This document shows positions 32,201 through 41,565 of a stretch of DNA of 64,000 bases, one piece after another. The notes under the pieces are model-generated. The model worked only from the letters and a program-made list of their open reading frames with translations, was not told the origin of the DNA and made no database searches. Position numbers and translations under genes: made by a program. The stretch is from the NCBI GenBank assembly GCA_949825025.1, contig OX463779.1:29044539-29108538 (forward strand). The letters run 5' to 3'. This DNA is from Siphlonurus alternatus (Eukaryota; Arthropoda; Insecta; Ephemeroptera; Siphlonuridae). Numbering within the stretch: the first letter of the stretch is position 1; every line of letters starts with the position of its first letter.

Positions 32201-34602
32201 ACTCATTACTTGAAAATACGGCACAAAAATTAAAAATAAATCTTATGAATTGAATTGCTATATATATTGATATCAATGACAGCATTTACCTGCCAACGCA
32301 GGTAGCGGTAGTCCATGTGACCAACATACAGTGATTTGGTGGTGAAAGCATACGGTTGTACCTCCACATCTGCTCTTGTGATCTGTAACAGTCAATGATT
32401 GCATAAGACCTACTTACTTGATGTGTAGAGAAGAATGCTTGATAAATGTAGCTTACAACGCAATGAGTGAGCCTCAGGACATTTTGTGCTCACCTTGTTA
32501 ATGAAGCTTGACTTGCCAACGTTGGGAAAGCCACAGATGATGATGGTACGAGTGTAGGGATCAATTGAGGGAAGTCGGGCCAAGTGCTGACGAACATGCT
32601 CTAAGTATTGCAAGTTGGGTGCCTGCCGCTTCATGATGGTTGCCATCCTGCAAGATAATTACGTTGTATTGTGACAATCTGATGTATAATATAATGACTC
32701 AAAAATGTTTACACTGTACCTGCCAAGAGCAGCTCTTTTCAGTTGTTTGCATCTGTAGAGCGAATCTCCAAACTTGAGCAGACGAAGGTAGTCCTTAGCA
32801 ACACTGCAGATGTAAGGAACAATGTTAGACATAGAATAATCCAATAAAATCTAGACTAAATATGAGACTAAAAACTTACTTGTCTACCAGATGTCTTGCA
32901 GTGTTGAGCTGCCCCAATGCAAGTTTGTAATGATCCTTATCATACAGTACATTCATCAAGTCTGCATAGAATGGATGGATATTCTGGAAAACAACAATAG
33001 TGTTATGTAATTAAACTGAATATATTTCTATGGTATGTACATACATTTATTTGTGAAATTCTTTACTCACAGATCTGCCTCAAAAAGAGTAGTTATACTG
33101 TACTTTTTTTATATAGTGATGGCTATGGCTAACTATAACCTCTTGCATTTACTATTTGCACAAAGAGAACCATTAAAATCTCCTTCATACGTTCTCATAA
33201 CACAGTATCAGAGCTTGGTCGTGACATTTAATACACTAATACACTAATACATGCTACAGAAGAATGTTGCCCTCAAGGCTATACTAGCTTCGAGGATTAA
33301 AATTTAGGTCTCGGGACCTGAAATCCATTACACTATCTCTCAGTATGACTTGATCCATAAATCCCTTTAAAAAAAAAATGCAGAATGATCAAGTCAAGGG
33401 ATGGTGGGAGATCCTAATCACACAACAACGAATAGCCAGGATAGTTCCATGGGAGGGATTTTACCATAAGAAGGTTGGTGGGAGAGAGCACCCCCCCCCC
33501 ATTTGTTTAACCGTTTAACTTAATGCTGGATGTCTCAAATGAGACAGGAAGAAGGGAGAAAACCCTAAACCTACGTACCATCTTTGCTTGTCTACACTTG
33601 TGCCCCATAAGGTTTTATTAACAGCCTTCTTCTCTTTAATGCTCGTTTATCACTGTGGCTCACAAAATCTCACCAAACCTCTTTTTCTATAAGAACTTGA
33701 AATGTGCCACATGATAGAAAAAGGCAGATCAGAGGCAGGAAGTACATAAAGAGTTTACTTTCTGGATTAAATCGTTCTCTTTCCTTCCTTCCACTTTGCA
33801 TATAAAAATTCAACCATCCAAAATGGGTTTTGGGAGGATTATAGATGGACCTTTTATATCTTTGAAGTAATTGGAGTTTGGATGTTAGCAGGAGCGGATC
33901 CAGCGCGCGGCCTTGGGCGGTGCCCTAACCCGCAATGTTAAAATTTGGAGAGTGGGAGGGGGGGGGGGGGGCGACGGGTGGGGGATGGTAACACCTTCAA
34001 TCACTACGTTTACATGACGGTGTTTAATACGGATCCGTTGACGACAGATAATGTTATTCTTATGAGGCGTCGTCAACGAATACGCATTAAACACCGTCAT
34101 GTTACTCATGTAAACGTAGTGAATGTATTTTGGGACCTTTGGGGGGGGGGGGGGAGATCGCCCCCTGGATCCGCGCCTGAATGTTAGAGTTAGAATGTTA
34201 CTAGAGGGAGTGGCTCAGTGGTATGCATCCATACAGCACCAGTCTGCTATTCATGAGAGGAGATCCAACAACTGCTGAAGAAAATACTTACATCAAGCTT
34301 CGGAAAGTCTTGAATGATCTGAGAAAGACGTTCATGAAAGTTTGATTGCGTATATTTCACTTTACGCATGTAGAACTGACGAATCCGAGAGATTTTATAA
34401 TGCTTGTGTACCACTGTAGGTGTTTTTCTCTGCGTCTTTGATAGGATGATGTCAATGAAGTCCTAAAATGTGCATAAAAATAATAATAAATTATGACAAC
34501 TAGTTTCAGAATCGCAAGCAATAAGAGTTGGAATTTAACCCAATTTTTACTTACCTTGGCAGGTGGAACTACCATAATTTTCTTGAAGTTGTATAGTGCC
34601 AT
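23221..34602 (-). CDS. GTPBP4: Nucleolar GTP-binding protein 1 (NOG1/GTPBP4), complete
   Basis: Fourteen exons, minus strand: 34602-34555, 34462-34292, 32983-32880, 32803-32720, 32647-32494, 32382-32290, 30700-30551, 30006-29965, 29379-29224, 28615-28483, 28137-27842, 24882-24604, 23607-23467, 23376-23221 (TGA). All phases agree, giving 668 aa (human about 634). It starts [16 protein letters not shown]. The GTPase motifs are visible: P-loop GFPNVGKSS (about 174-182), DTPG (about 221), NKAD (about 289) and a STLTEKG G5-like segment. Further marks are [57 protein letters not shown], an acidic linker (about 400), an SR-like segment ([14 protein letters not shown]) and the tail [18 protein letters not shown]. 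Known role of the family: GTPase of the TRAFAC/OBG type needed for pre-60S ribosome maturation in the nucleolus. A poly(A) signal (TTTATT on plus) is at 23153-23158. Confidence 0.97.
24033..24508. mobile_element. Fold-back element, family D, copy D1 (TTAA ends)
   Basis: It lies in the NOG1 intron between exons 12 and 13. It starts TTAAAGTAGAGTAGAGTTAAC and ends GTTAACTCTACTTTAA. Inner arms pair at AAAAATAGTTCAA. Body sequence such as TAGGTTCTCCAGAAACAAATT is shared with copy D2 at 56480-57152. The right half has diverged. Confidence 0.65.
24910..25013. repeat. Imperfect tandem duplication flanking the giant palindrome
   Basis: Block X (about 31-35 bp, AAGCAATAATACACAGTA core) occurs at 24910-24942 and again at 24986-25016. 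Block Y (GGAAAAAATTATCTTTGTTA, about 44 bp) occurs at 24943-24986 and again, identical, beyond the palindrome at 27452-27495. So the order is X-Y-X'-palindrome-Y'. Confidence 0.75.
25014..27451. mobile_element. Giant palindrome (long-arm fold-back element), about 2.4 kb
   Basis: It lies in the NOG1 intron between exons 11 and 12. The left arm, about 25014-26030, begins ATATGGCCCAAAGTACACC. The right arm, about 26430-27451, ends in the complement GGTGTACTTTGGGCCATAT. Arms are about 1 kb and nearly identical along their length: for example TTGCCACCCGGCGCGGCC on the left and its complement on the right, and a mirror 83-codon frame at 25386-25637 (minus) and 26833-27084 (plus) differing at only a few residues. 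The middle of about 400 bp (26030-26430) is single-copy and has a 66-codon open frame without a recognisable domain. No transposase is visible. Such long near-identical arms suggest a recent insertion or arm homogenisation. Confidence 0.8.
28993..29139. mobile_element. Small fold-back element, family L (TTAA ends)
   Basis: 147 bp in a NOG1 intron. It starts TTAAGCCGGTATTACAC and ends GTGTAATACAGGCTTTAA. Arms pair again at CAATTTTTCCTTGCAAGAAAA, and the centre is CTCCATTTGTTTGTATGGAG. Confidence 0.7.
29769..29877. mobile_element. Small fold-back element, family K
   Basis: About 109 bp. ATTTAAAAAGAGGATAGGAAC at the left pairs with GTTCCTATCCTCTTTTTAAAT at the right; the centre is non-palindromic. 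It is related to the half-copy at about 6930-6995. Confidence 0.7.
30080..30135. repeat. Poly-A / (A9GT)n simple repeat
   Basis: A long A run is followed by repeats of A(8-10)GT. Confidence 0.9.
30816..31790 (-). mobile_element. 5'-truncated, frameshifted LINE (Jockey/CR1-like) reverse-transcriptase end
   Basis: The two minus-strand frames are 31784-31506 and 31509-31120. The first reads [13 protein letters not shown] and [18 protein letters not shown]. The second reads [33 protein letters not shown] and [15 protein letters not shown] then stop. Together they are the end of the RT domain and the C-terminal tail of a non-LTR retrotransposon, broken by a frameshift around 31510-31545. The 3' end runs to an AATAAAG...TTATTATTATT tail near 30816, as in LINEs ending in short simple repeats. 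It is inside a NOG1 intron in the same orientation as the gene. Confidence 0.8.
31797..31945. repeat. Right arm of a family C fold-back element (C3)
   Basis: GTAACATAATTTGGTACC and TTCTATTCATTTTTGCA match the right arm of C1 (GTAGCATAATTTGGTACT, CTATTCATTTCTGCA). The left arm is absent; the LINE fragment starts directly alongside. Confidence 0.6.
33889..34179. mobile_element. hAT-type short element with a nested palindrome
   Basis: Ends are CAGGAGCGGATCCAG and CTGGATCCGCGCCTG. Flanks GATGTTAG (33881-33888) and AATGTTAG (34180-34187) match at 7 of 8 bases, as expected of a hAT 8-bp target duplication. Inside, about 33999-34123, is a second palindrome with arms CACTACGTTTACATGA and its complement. 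Two poly-G runs (about 33959-33971 and 34141-34154) flank that inner palindrome. It sits in a NOG1 intron. Confidence 0.75.
34205..34266 (+). repeat. Possible tRNA-derived SINE fragment
   Basis: GGGAGTGGCTCAGTGGTATG contains an A-box-like TGGCTCAGTGG, and GAGAGGAGATCC resembles a decayed B-box region. No clear cloverleaf or anticodon loop can be defended, so I call it a fragment only. Confidence 0.3.
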
Positions 34603-34903
34603 ATTTAGTAAGCTTTATTTTCTTTTGGATCACCAAATACTGGAGCAACCAGAAGAATATTACTCTACCAAAAGTAATTTTTTTCTCAATATAATTAAAT
34701 GCCTCATGCGACACGTGTTTTTGGTGTCCGTCGTGTGACAGTGCGCATGCGCAGTAGGTAACGCATTGCGCACAGTCGTTTGTTTCATGAAGCGCCATAA
34801 ACAAAAATCATCTGATCGTAGAGCAGAGAACCTCTCTGAAGACCATAAAATTTGTGATTAAATTAAATATTGTGTGTTTTAGTAACTTAAAACCATTACA
34901 AGA
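34603..34903. promoter_or_regulatory. Divergent promoter shared by NOG1 and EXOSC6
   Basis: Only 301 bp separate the two start codons. The segment holds a canonical E-box CACGTG (34712-34717) and an NRF1-type palindrome TGCGCATGCGCA (34742-34753), with a half-site TTGCGCA just after. There is no obvious TATA box near either start. NRF1 and Myc-type E-boxes are known features of housekeeping and ribosome-biogenesis promoters. The shared use is inference. Confidence 0.7.
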
Positions 34904-37900
34904 ATGCCTTTTGATTTTAGAAGAATTCAAGGACCAGAAAATACTGAGGATTACAGACAGTTTGTGAAGAAAAATAAGAAAGAAAAGTTGAAAGTATTGG
35001 GGCAGAAAGGACAGCGTGCTGACGGCAGACGCAATCAAGACATGAGAAAAATTTGTAAGCATAACATAAACATAGAGAACATATATCTGCATAATACTGC
35101 GTGCATACTACCACAGATACTACAATAATATAAAAAAAATAAAAACATTATATGCATACTTATAGGAGGACTATAAGTATAGTCCTTATACTCCTTATAG
35201 GAGGACTCAAGTCATCCAACCGACTTTATTATTGCAGCGTCTGTTAAGTCGGTTGGATGACTTGAGTCCTCTGCATTCAGTGATGATCGTTGGTGATTTT
35301 AATTTACCGAGAGTGGATTGGGAGGACAGAAGGGAGGTTGGGGGTTTGGAATGCCAAAGATTAGTGGCGAAAATTTTAAATAGAGATTTTGTGCAAGTGG
35401 TTGAGGAGGTTACTCGGAAGCATTATACGGGTGCTGAAAATATTTTGGATGTGGTTTTGGTGAGGCCGGTTGATATGTGGATAAATTCGCAGGTTGTTGA
35501 TGGAATTAGTGATCACAAGATTCCGATTGTGGATTTTAAGGTTGGAAAGTCTCCTTGCTTCGAGCAGAAAAAAAGGAAAAGATGGTTTTACGGGAAAGCG
35601 GATGTTGCCAAGTTGGATGCTGAGTTAAGTGATAGGTTTGAGTCTTGGAAGGATGATGGTTTAAGTGTTAATGAATTATGGGAGTCGTATGTTGATATTT
35701 GTAATGAGTTGAGGGAGAGTTGTGTACCCTCAAAAATGGTGGCAGATGGTTGCGATCCGCTGCAGTTTAATAAGGAAGTTAGGTGTAGGAAACGACAGTT
35801 GCGTAGGGTGTATGGGCGTTATAAAAGAGGTGAGGTTAGAAAGGGGGCTTTGGTTGAGGCGGAGATGCAGTTAAATAATGCAAAGAAGGTAGCGGAAGAT
35901 TGTTTTATGCAGAAAATGTTTGATGAGAGAGATGTTGAGGGGAGTAGAAGAAGAATGTTCAGGCATATTAAAACCTTTAGGAAGGCAGGAAATGATATTC
36001 CAGTTTTGAAGGATAATTTAGGTGTTCATGTTTCAGAGGTTGAGAAGGCTAATGCGTGTGCTCGGCAGTATAAGTCTGTTTTTCAGGATCCTGTGGAGCA
36101 GGGAGTGGTTGATGATGGTTCGAGGCCTGAGCAGCGGGTTGATGAGGAGGGTGGTTCCAGTATTGGTGCTGGTAGGGGTAGGCAGTTTAGAGTTCGTTTT
36201 AAAGATGTGAAGAGAGCGTTGATGTCTTTAGTAAAGGGGAAAGCGGCGGGTCCTGATGATATTTCCAGTGCATTTTTAAAGCTTAGTGTTGGTTTGCATT
36301 GTAAGTATCAAGTTCATTTATTTAGAATGATACTTGCGTCGGGGAAGATACCTGATGCTTGGAGGGAGGCTTGGGTGGTCCCGATTTACAAAGGGGGATC
36401 TAAGTGTGAGCCTAAAAATTATAGACCCATCAGTTTGACATCAGTTGTGTCCAAGGTGTTAGAGAAGGTTGTTGTTAAATTTGTGGTGGGTGATCTGGAG
36501 AGATCGAAATTCTTTGGTGATCACCAGCATGGTTTTCGCAAGCATTTCTCTTGCGAGACTCAATTGGCAGGTTTTGTTCAGGAGTTGGCTGATGCTTTGG
36601 ACAGTGGAGGTGAGATTCATGCTGTCTTTCTTGATTTTGAGAAGGCTTTTGATAAGGTGCCTCATGGGAAATTAATTGAGAAGGTGAGGCGTTGTTTGGT
36701 GGATGAAAGGTTGGTGTCCTTGATTGAGGATTTCTTAAGAGATAGGGTGCAGAGAGTTAGAGTGGGGGAGGCATGCTCGGAGTATATTGCTGTTTCCTCG
36801 GGAGTTCCGCAGGGTAGTGTCTTGGGTCCATTGTTGTTTTTGATTTTTATTGAAGATTTGTCTGATGGAGTGAGGTCAAAGATTAGGTTGTTTGCAGATG
36901 ATAGTGTTGTTTATAGGAAAATAGAAAGTGAGGATGATGTGGTTCGTCTGCAAGAGGATCTTAATACTGTGTGTCGGTGGGTTATTGATAATGATATGAG
37001 GTTGAATGTCGCTAAGTGCTGTGTAGTTGTGTTTAGTAGGAAAAGGCGTAAGAGAGATGTGCAGTATTTACTTCATGATGAGTTATTGAAGCAGGATGAA
37101 AAGTATAAATATTTGGGTGTAGTCATTCATAGTAAATTAATGTGGAATGAACATATTAAATATGTTACATCGAAGGGAAGGAGGTGTTTGGAGTTTGTCA
37201 TGAGAAATCTTAAGGGTACCAGTAGGGTAGTTAAAGATAATGCGTACAGAGCTCTGGTGAGACCAGTGCTTGAGTATGGTTGCTGTGTTTGGGACCCATA
37301 TAGATGTGTGGGGGTGAAGGAGTTGGAGAAGGTTCAGCGGAGAGCAGCTAGAAGGGTTACAGGTCGTATGGGAAGGTTCCAGTTTGTGGGTGATGGTGCT
37401 GATGTTAGAAAGGAGTATGTTAGTGTGTCTGCTTTAATTGAGAATTTGGGGTGGGAGTCGTTGGAGTTAAGAAGAAAAAATTGTAGACTTGGTGTTATGT
37501 ATAAGATAACAAGAAATTGTGAGGGTTGGGAAGAGTTGAGTGGTCGTGTGATGAGAGCAGGTTATATTGGAAGAAATGATCATGGATGGAAGTTGGAGTA
37601 TGTTAGATGTAGAAGTGATGTGGGAAAGTTTTCTTTTTTAAACAGGACGGTGAGGGAGTGGAATGCGTTGACAGCAGATGTTGCTGAGGCGGAGAGTTTT
37701 GATTTGTTTAAGAAATCTCTGAGAGTTGGTGAACATTCGCGGGCCACCGTGGCATTGCCACATTTGCCGCGTTAATATTATTATTATTATTATATTATTA
37801 CTTTAAATGGAAAATTCAATATCCTTTGCGGGGCTGGAGTCCGCTGGAGGGGGGGGGGGGGGGAGGCACAATGTGCATGACCTTTTTTTTTTTGTATGCT

Positions 37901-39990
37901 GTATAGCATGCATACGGAATAGTGCATACAGTATAAAAAATATATATATTATATTATGTGAAGAGTGGGGGTATAGTATTGTTTAATACTTCGGTATGAA
38001 TATAAAATTCATGCAGTCTCTCCGGTCTTTTATTGCATACAGTCATGGGGGGAGAAACAGTGACGCTAATAACAACTGGATGTATGCATAGTATGTATAA
38101 TGGGCAACTGATTTCAAACATTATGCAGTACTGCAGTGATTATTTTTTCTCCCCCCGTTGGTTTATAGATTATACGTACCCCAGTTTCTACTCATCAGTT
38201 TCTAAGATCTTACGATTGCGGGCCTTATATACGTTGATCTGCTTATATTAATGTGTATATCATCGTAGTTATAGCGTCTATAATTTAGCAATCTCAGCTT
38301 GGTAATATTTACATATACCGTATGTACCATGGCTGTCATATTCATTTTAGTTTTTTATCACATTTATAACGACCTCTGTCATTGTTAGATGATTTATAAC
38401 AAAAGATATCGCTGGATGAAATGAGTGGTTCCAAGGAAAATGTATATGAATATTATGAAGGCCAGCATCAATCATTTGTTATTTTTGTTACATACACCAT
38501 GTATGTTATGTACCTATGTACAGTCTGTCAAGTCTTAAAGTATAAGCCTGAAAATTGTGTTTTCTAACTTTTTTTTTTTTTTTAATTGTCCAATGTTTTA
38601 AACTTTTGGAAGCATAAATGCTATAAACCGGAAGGTTGATCCTATAAATATTAAGATTTGAAAGTCTGATAATTATGCATGGACAGTGCACAGTAAATGG
38701 TTTTCTTTAACGGTCATGAATTTCTACTTTCAGTCCTGAAGACAGGCGTTGTGAGTCAGGCAAAAGGATCAGCTTACATTGAAATGGGCAACACCAAGGT
38801 TCTGTGCTCAGTATTTGATCCCCGAGAAAAACCACGCAGTGCTGAACACAATTTGAGAGGAGACCTTTATTGTGAATTTAAGTTTGCATCATTCTCAAGT
38901 CACAGGAGGAAAAGCCATATGCAAGATTCAGAGGATAAAGAATACAGCTTGTTACTGAAAAATGCTTTGGAGCCTGCAGTTTGTCTGGTAATTATTTAAA
39001 AAGCTTGTTTCACATGTAAGGTCCTAAAATTAAATTCTCTGCCGCAGCACGAGTTCCCAAACTTCCAGGTGGACGTTCACATTCTGGTGCTTCAGGACGA
39101 TGGCTGCAGCCTCGCTGCGGCAATCACATGTTCTGGACTTGCACTGGCGGATGCTGCAGTCCCTATGTACGACATCGTTGTTGGAGCTACCAAGGTTGTT
39201 AAATATGCTATAACTTTAACCAACCCATCAGAATGATTGCAAGTCTTAACCATGAATTTGATCACATTATAATGTATACATTACATGTATGAAATGCTAT
39301 TTAATCTGTGATCTTAATTGTCTATGATGACTTGAGCTTAAATATAGTTTTCTGGTGAAACAAAAAAATACAAGAAAACAGTTACTGTAATTTCAAGTTG
39401 TTAGGTTAAAAAGAGAATTAAATTAATTCCTACATATAGACTCTGTTTATTTGAGTCAAATATACACTTGCATTTTGAAGGAACAATAATGTAATATCAA
39501 TCCAAGAGGCAATTAGAATTTGTTTGCTAAAAAAGGCGCACTGTCTCTAGTTTCCATTTGTTACTCAACTTGTAGCCACGTACTATATTCAACAGTTTGT
39601 GTTCATAAAAAGAGAGATATCCAAACTAAAGTCTATTTTCTATAGGAAAAAGATGCCGAAATTAAGGTCTATTCATTACAGGTGCTGTGTGGTGATACGG
39701 AGTTGATGGACCCAACTGCTGCTGAAGAGGCCCTAGGTCTCTCAGGCGAAGAAGACCCCAGTGCAGACCATGGGTCAGTGACGATAGCACTGCTGCCTGC
39801 GTTCAGCCAGGTAGCTCAACTGGTGCATGTTGGCCATGCCGAACCTGCTCGTCTCGAGACGTGCCTCACACAACTGGTGGGTGCAGGGACCGAGGTTCAC
39901 CGAGTGGTACAGGCGACGCTACTTTCCTCGGTCAAACACCAGCTGAGACAGCGAACCAATGCAGAGAAACCTCTAGATAACACAACTTGA
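34904..39990 (+). CDS. EXOSC6: RNA exosome RNase PH-like subunit, EXOSC6/MTR3
   Basis: Four exons: 34904-35054, 38734-38987, 39048-39194 and 39682-39990 (TGA), all GT-AG with consistent phase, giving 286 aa (vertebrate EXOSC6 about 272). It begins MPFDFRRIQGPE, close to the family start. It continues LKTGVVSQAKGSAYIEMGNTK, the conserved strand of RNase PH-like ring proteins, then LLKNALEPAVCL, LALADAAVPMYDIVVGAT, LMDPT and VTIALLPAFSQVAQL. Known role: one of six ring subunits of the nuclear and cytoplasmic 3'-5' exosome, without catalysis of its own in animals. The first intron (3.7 kb) contains a LINE. An AATAAA lies at about 40141. EXOSC4/5 are less likely because of the N-terminal RRIxGPE and the GLLSQAKGSAY-type block typical of EXOSC6. 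Confidence 0.93.
35201..35271. repeat. 26-bp inverted duplication at the LINE 5' junction
   Basis: GAGGACTCAAGTCATCCAAC... (35201-35226) and its exact complement (35246-35271) flank a 19-bp loop. The right arm is LINE coding sequence (SRLDDLS). The left arm is an inverted copy of it. Just upstream, CTTATAGGAGGACT occurs twice (about 35159-35172 and 35195-35208). Confidence 0.85.
35232..37800 (+). mobile_element. 5'-truncated but open non-LTR retrotransposon (CR1/Jockey group)
   Basis: An uninterrupted frame of about 847 codons (35232-37775) starts inside the APE-type endonuclease: GDFNLPRVDW and, about 85 residues on, GISDHKI carry the catalytic DFN and SDH motifs. The reverse transcriptase follows: AAGPDDISSAFLK, RPISLTSVVSKVLEKVV, FRKHFSCETQL, FLDFEKAFDKVPH, SSGVPQGSVLGPLLF, the intact active site RLFADDSVV, and KYKYLGVVI. 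The C-terminal tail has WDPYR and FSFLNRTVREWNAL, then stops at 37775. The 3' end is an (ATT)n tract at 37773-37800. ORF1 and the first part of the endonuclease are missing. It lies in EXOSC6 intron 1, in the same orientation. The sense strand is conspicuously rich in G and T and poor in C. Confidence 0.9.
37801..38733. other. Rest of EXOSC6 intron 1
   Basis: A poly-G run lies at about 37850-37863 and a T run at about 38570-38583. Several ATGCATAC-type palindromic words occur. No exon or named repeat seen. Confidence 0.5.
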
Positions 39991-40794
39991 AAGTATATTG
40001 AATGTGTGTCTCTTTTTCTTTTTTCATCATTATTTTTCTATGATAAATCTTGTATGAACAATATTTTATAAGTTGCCCTTAGCATACAAAGTATTCAAAC
40101 ATCAAATTAATATTACGGTGGGGTCATTAGCATAAAAACAAATAAAAATTAAATAATAAAAATTGCCAAAAACATATTCAGTTTCTTTTTAGTAAATCCC
40201 CCTTTTTCTAAATTGATACAATTGACTTTGAATAAAAAACCTAAAAAAGCAAATTGGTTTATTAATATTATACTCTCAAGTAAAAAGATTTTATAAAAAT
40301 TAAGCTTGATGCAGACTGGCCACAAAAGACACTTAACTACAGTATTTGGCAAGCTTTTTCAATGATCCCTTTGAATGCAGCAGTTCTCACATTTTCCATA
40401 ATATGTTTTTTATGAGTTGTGCCTATCCTTCTATTTTAATTAATTAAAGGGACATAGTACAATAATCTTGTTGCATTAAAAGTTTTCTATTGTCATAACA
40501 AAATTAAAAATAAATGACATTCCGGTTTTGAACAGTACCAATAATTTAGATTAATTAAATAAATGTGAATGACCTCAGGCACCGGAATAGCAGGTAGAGG
40601 AGTGGGGGAAGCAATAAGGAGGGATGTGCTGTGTGGTGTAGCCAGTGCAAGTGACAGAATGTCACGTTCCTCCGCTCATGCCAATTATTGCGCGCTTACA
40701 CTGATGCACTTGGGACAGCATAGCATGTATTTGTACTCTGCTAGTAAGTAACTGTTAATAAAAAAAATACTTGTTTTTAGGTTACTATGTACCT
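39991..40794. other. EXOSC6 3' UTR and intergenic DNA
   Basis: AT-rich, with an AATAAA on the plus strand at about 40141. A GC-richer patch at about 40570-40745 has an open frame without recognisable domain. Nothing else identified. Confidence 0.5.
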
Positions 40795-41149
40795 TTAAGG
40801 GTAAGGTAACGCCACCAATGTTAAAAAAAATCCCTCACACAAAAATTCTGAAAAAAATTTAAAATGTTCTCCTCTACACCCCCTATCAGTAGCTAAAATA
40901 TCAGGTATACAAATTCGATCTAGTTTTTGAGTTATGAATTTTTAAAGTTTACTAATTTACATGGGAGTTCCATTTCTCCATGTTAAAGTAGTCAACTTTA
41001 AAAATTCATAACTCAAAAACTAGATCGAATTTGTATACCTGATGTTTTAGCTACTGATAGGGGGTGTAGAGGAGAACATTTTAAATTTCTTTTCAGAATT
41101 TTTGTGTGAGGGATTTTTTTTAACATTGGTGGCGTTACCTTACCCTTAA
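40795..41149. mobile_element. Fold-back element, family A, copy A3 (TTAA ends)
   Basis: 355-bp palindrome from TTAAGGGTAAGGTAACGCC to GGCGTTACCTTACCCTTAA. Arms pair at TGTTCTCCTCTACACCCCCT and CAGGTATACAAATTCGATCT. The centre is CATGGGAGTTCCATTTCTCCATG. It shares its right TTAA (41146-41149) with B2. Confidence 0.85.
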
Positions 41150-41565
41150 GGGTAAGATGGCATGGATCAGCTGATTAATGACATAGTCCCATAGACATAG
41201 ACATAGACATAGTTGATTAACATGTTAACCTTAGAAAAATTCACAAATATTCTGCAATTCTTTTGAGTTTTGAGAGACAGATTTTAGTACCTAAAAGACA
41301 AGAAAAAATTTCAGCGTAATTATTACTCGAGCCAATACTTTTAATTTTTTTTTTTTTTTTTTTTAGTTTGGCTCTCCATAGGAAAGCCCTAGATGCTAAA
41401 AATTTAAAAAAATTAATTAAAAAAAAAATCAGCTCGATAAAAAAAAAATGTCTCTTTTAGGTACTAAAATACATGTCCCTCAATAAATTTCAGAATATTT
41501 GTGATTTTGCTAAGGTTTACATGTCTATCAAATAGGTGTTTCGTTCCGTGTTACCTTACCCTTAA
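41146..41565. mobile_element. Fold-back element, family B, copy B2 (TTAA ends)
   Basis: 420-bp imperfect palindrome from TTAAGGGTAAGATGGCATGG to CGTGTTACCTTACCCTTAA. Arms pair at GAGAGACAGATTTTAGTACC/GGTACTAAAATACATGTC and at CATGTTAACCTTAG/CTAAGGTTTACATG. It includes a short CATAGA tandem run (about 41188-41212). Confidence 0.8.

Noticed and set aside
34205..34266. Functional tRNA gene
   Set aside because: Only an A-box-like segment is convincing; no cloverleaf, so it is listed as a possible SINE fragment.
35232..37775. LINE frame as a host gene
   Set aside because: Endonuclease and reverse-transcriptase motifs, an (ATT)n tail and a position inside an EXOSC6 intron mark it as a retrotransposon.
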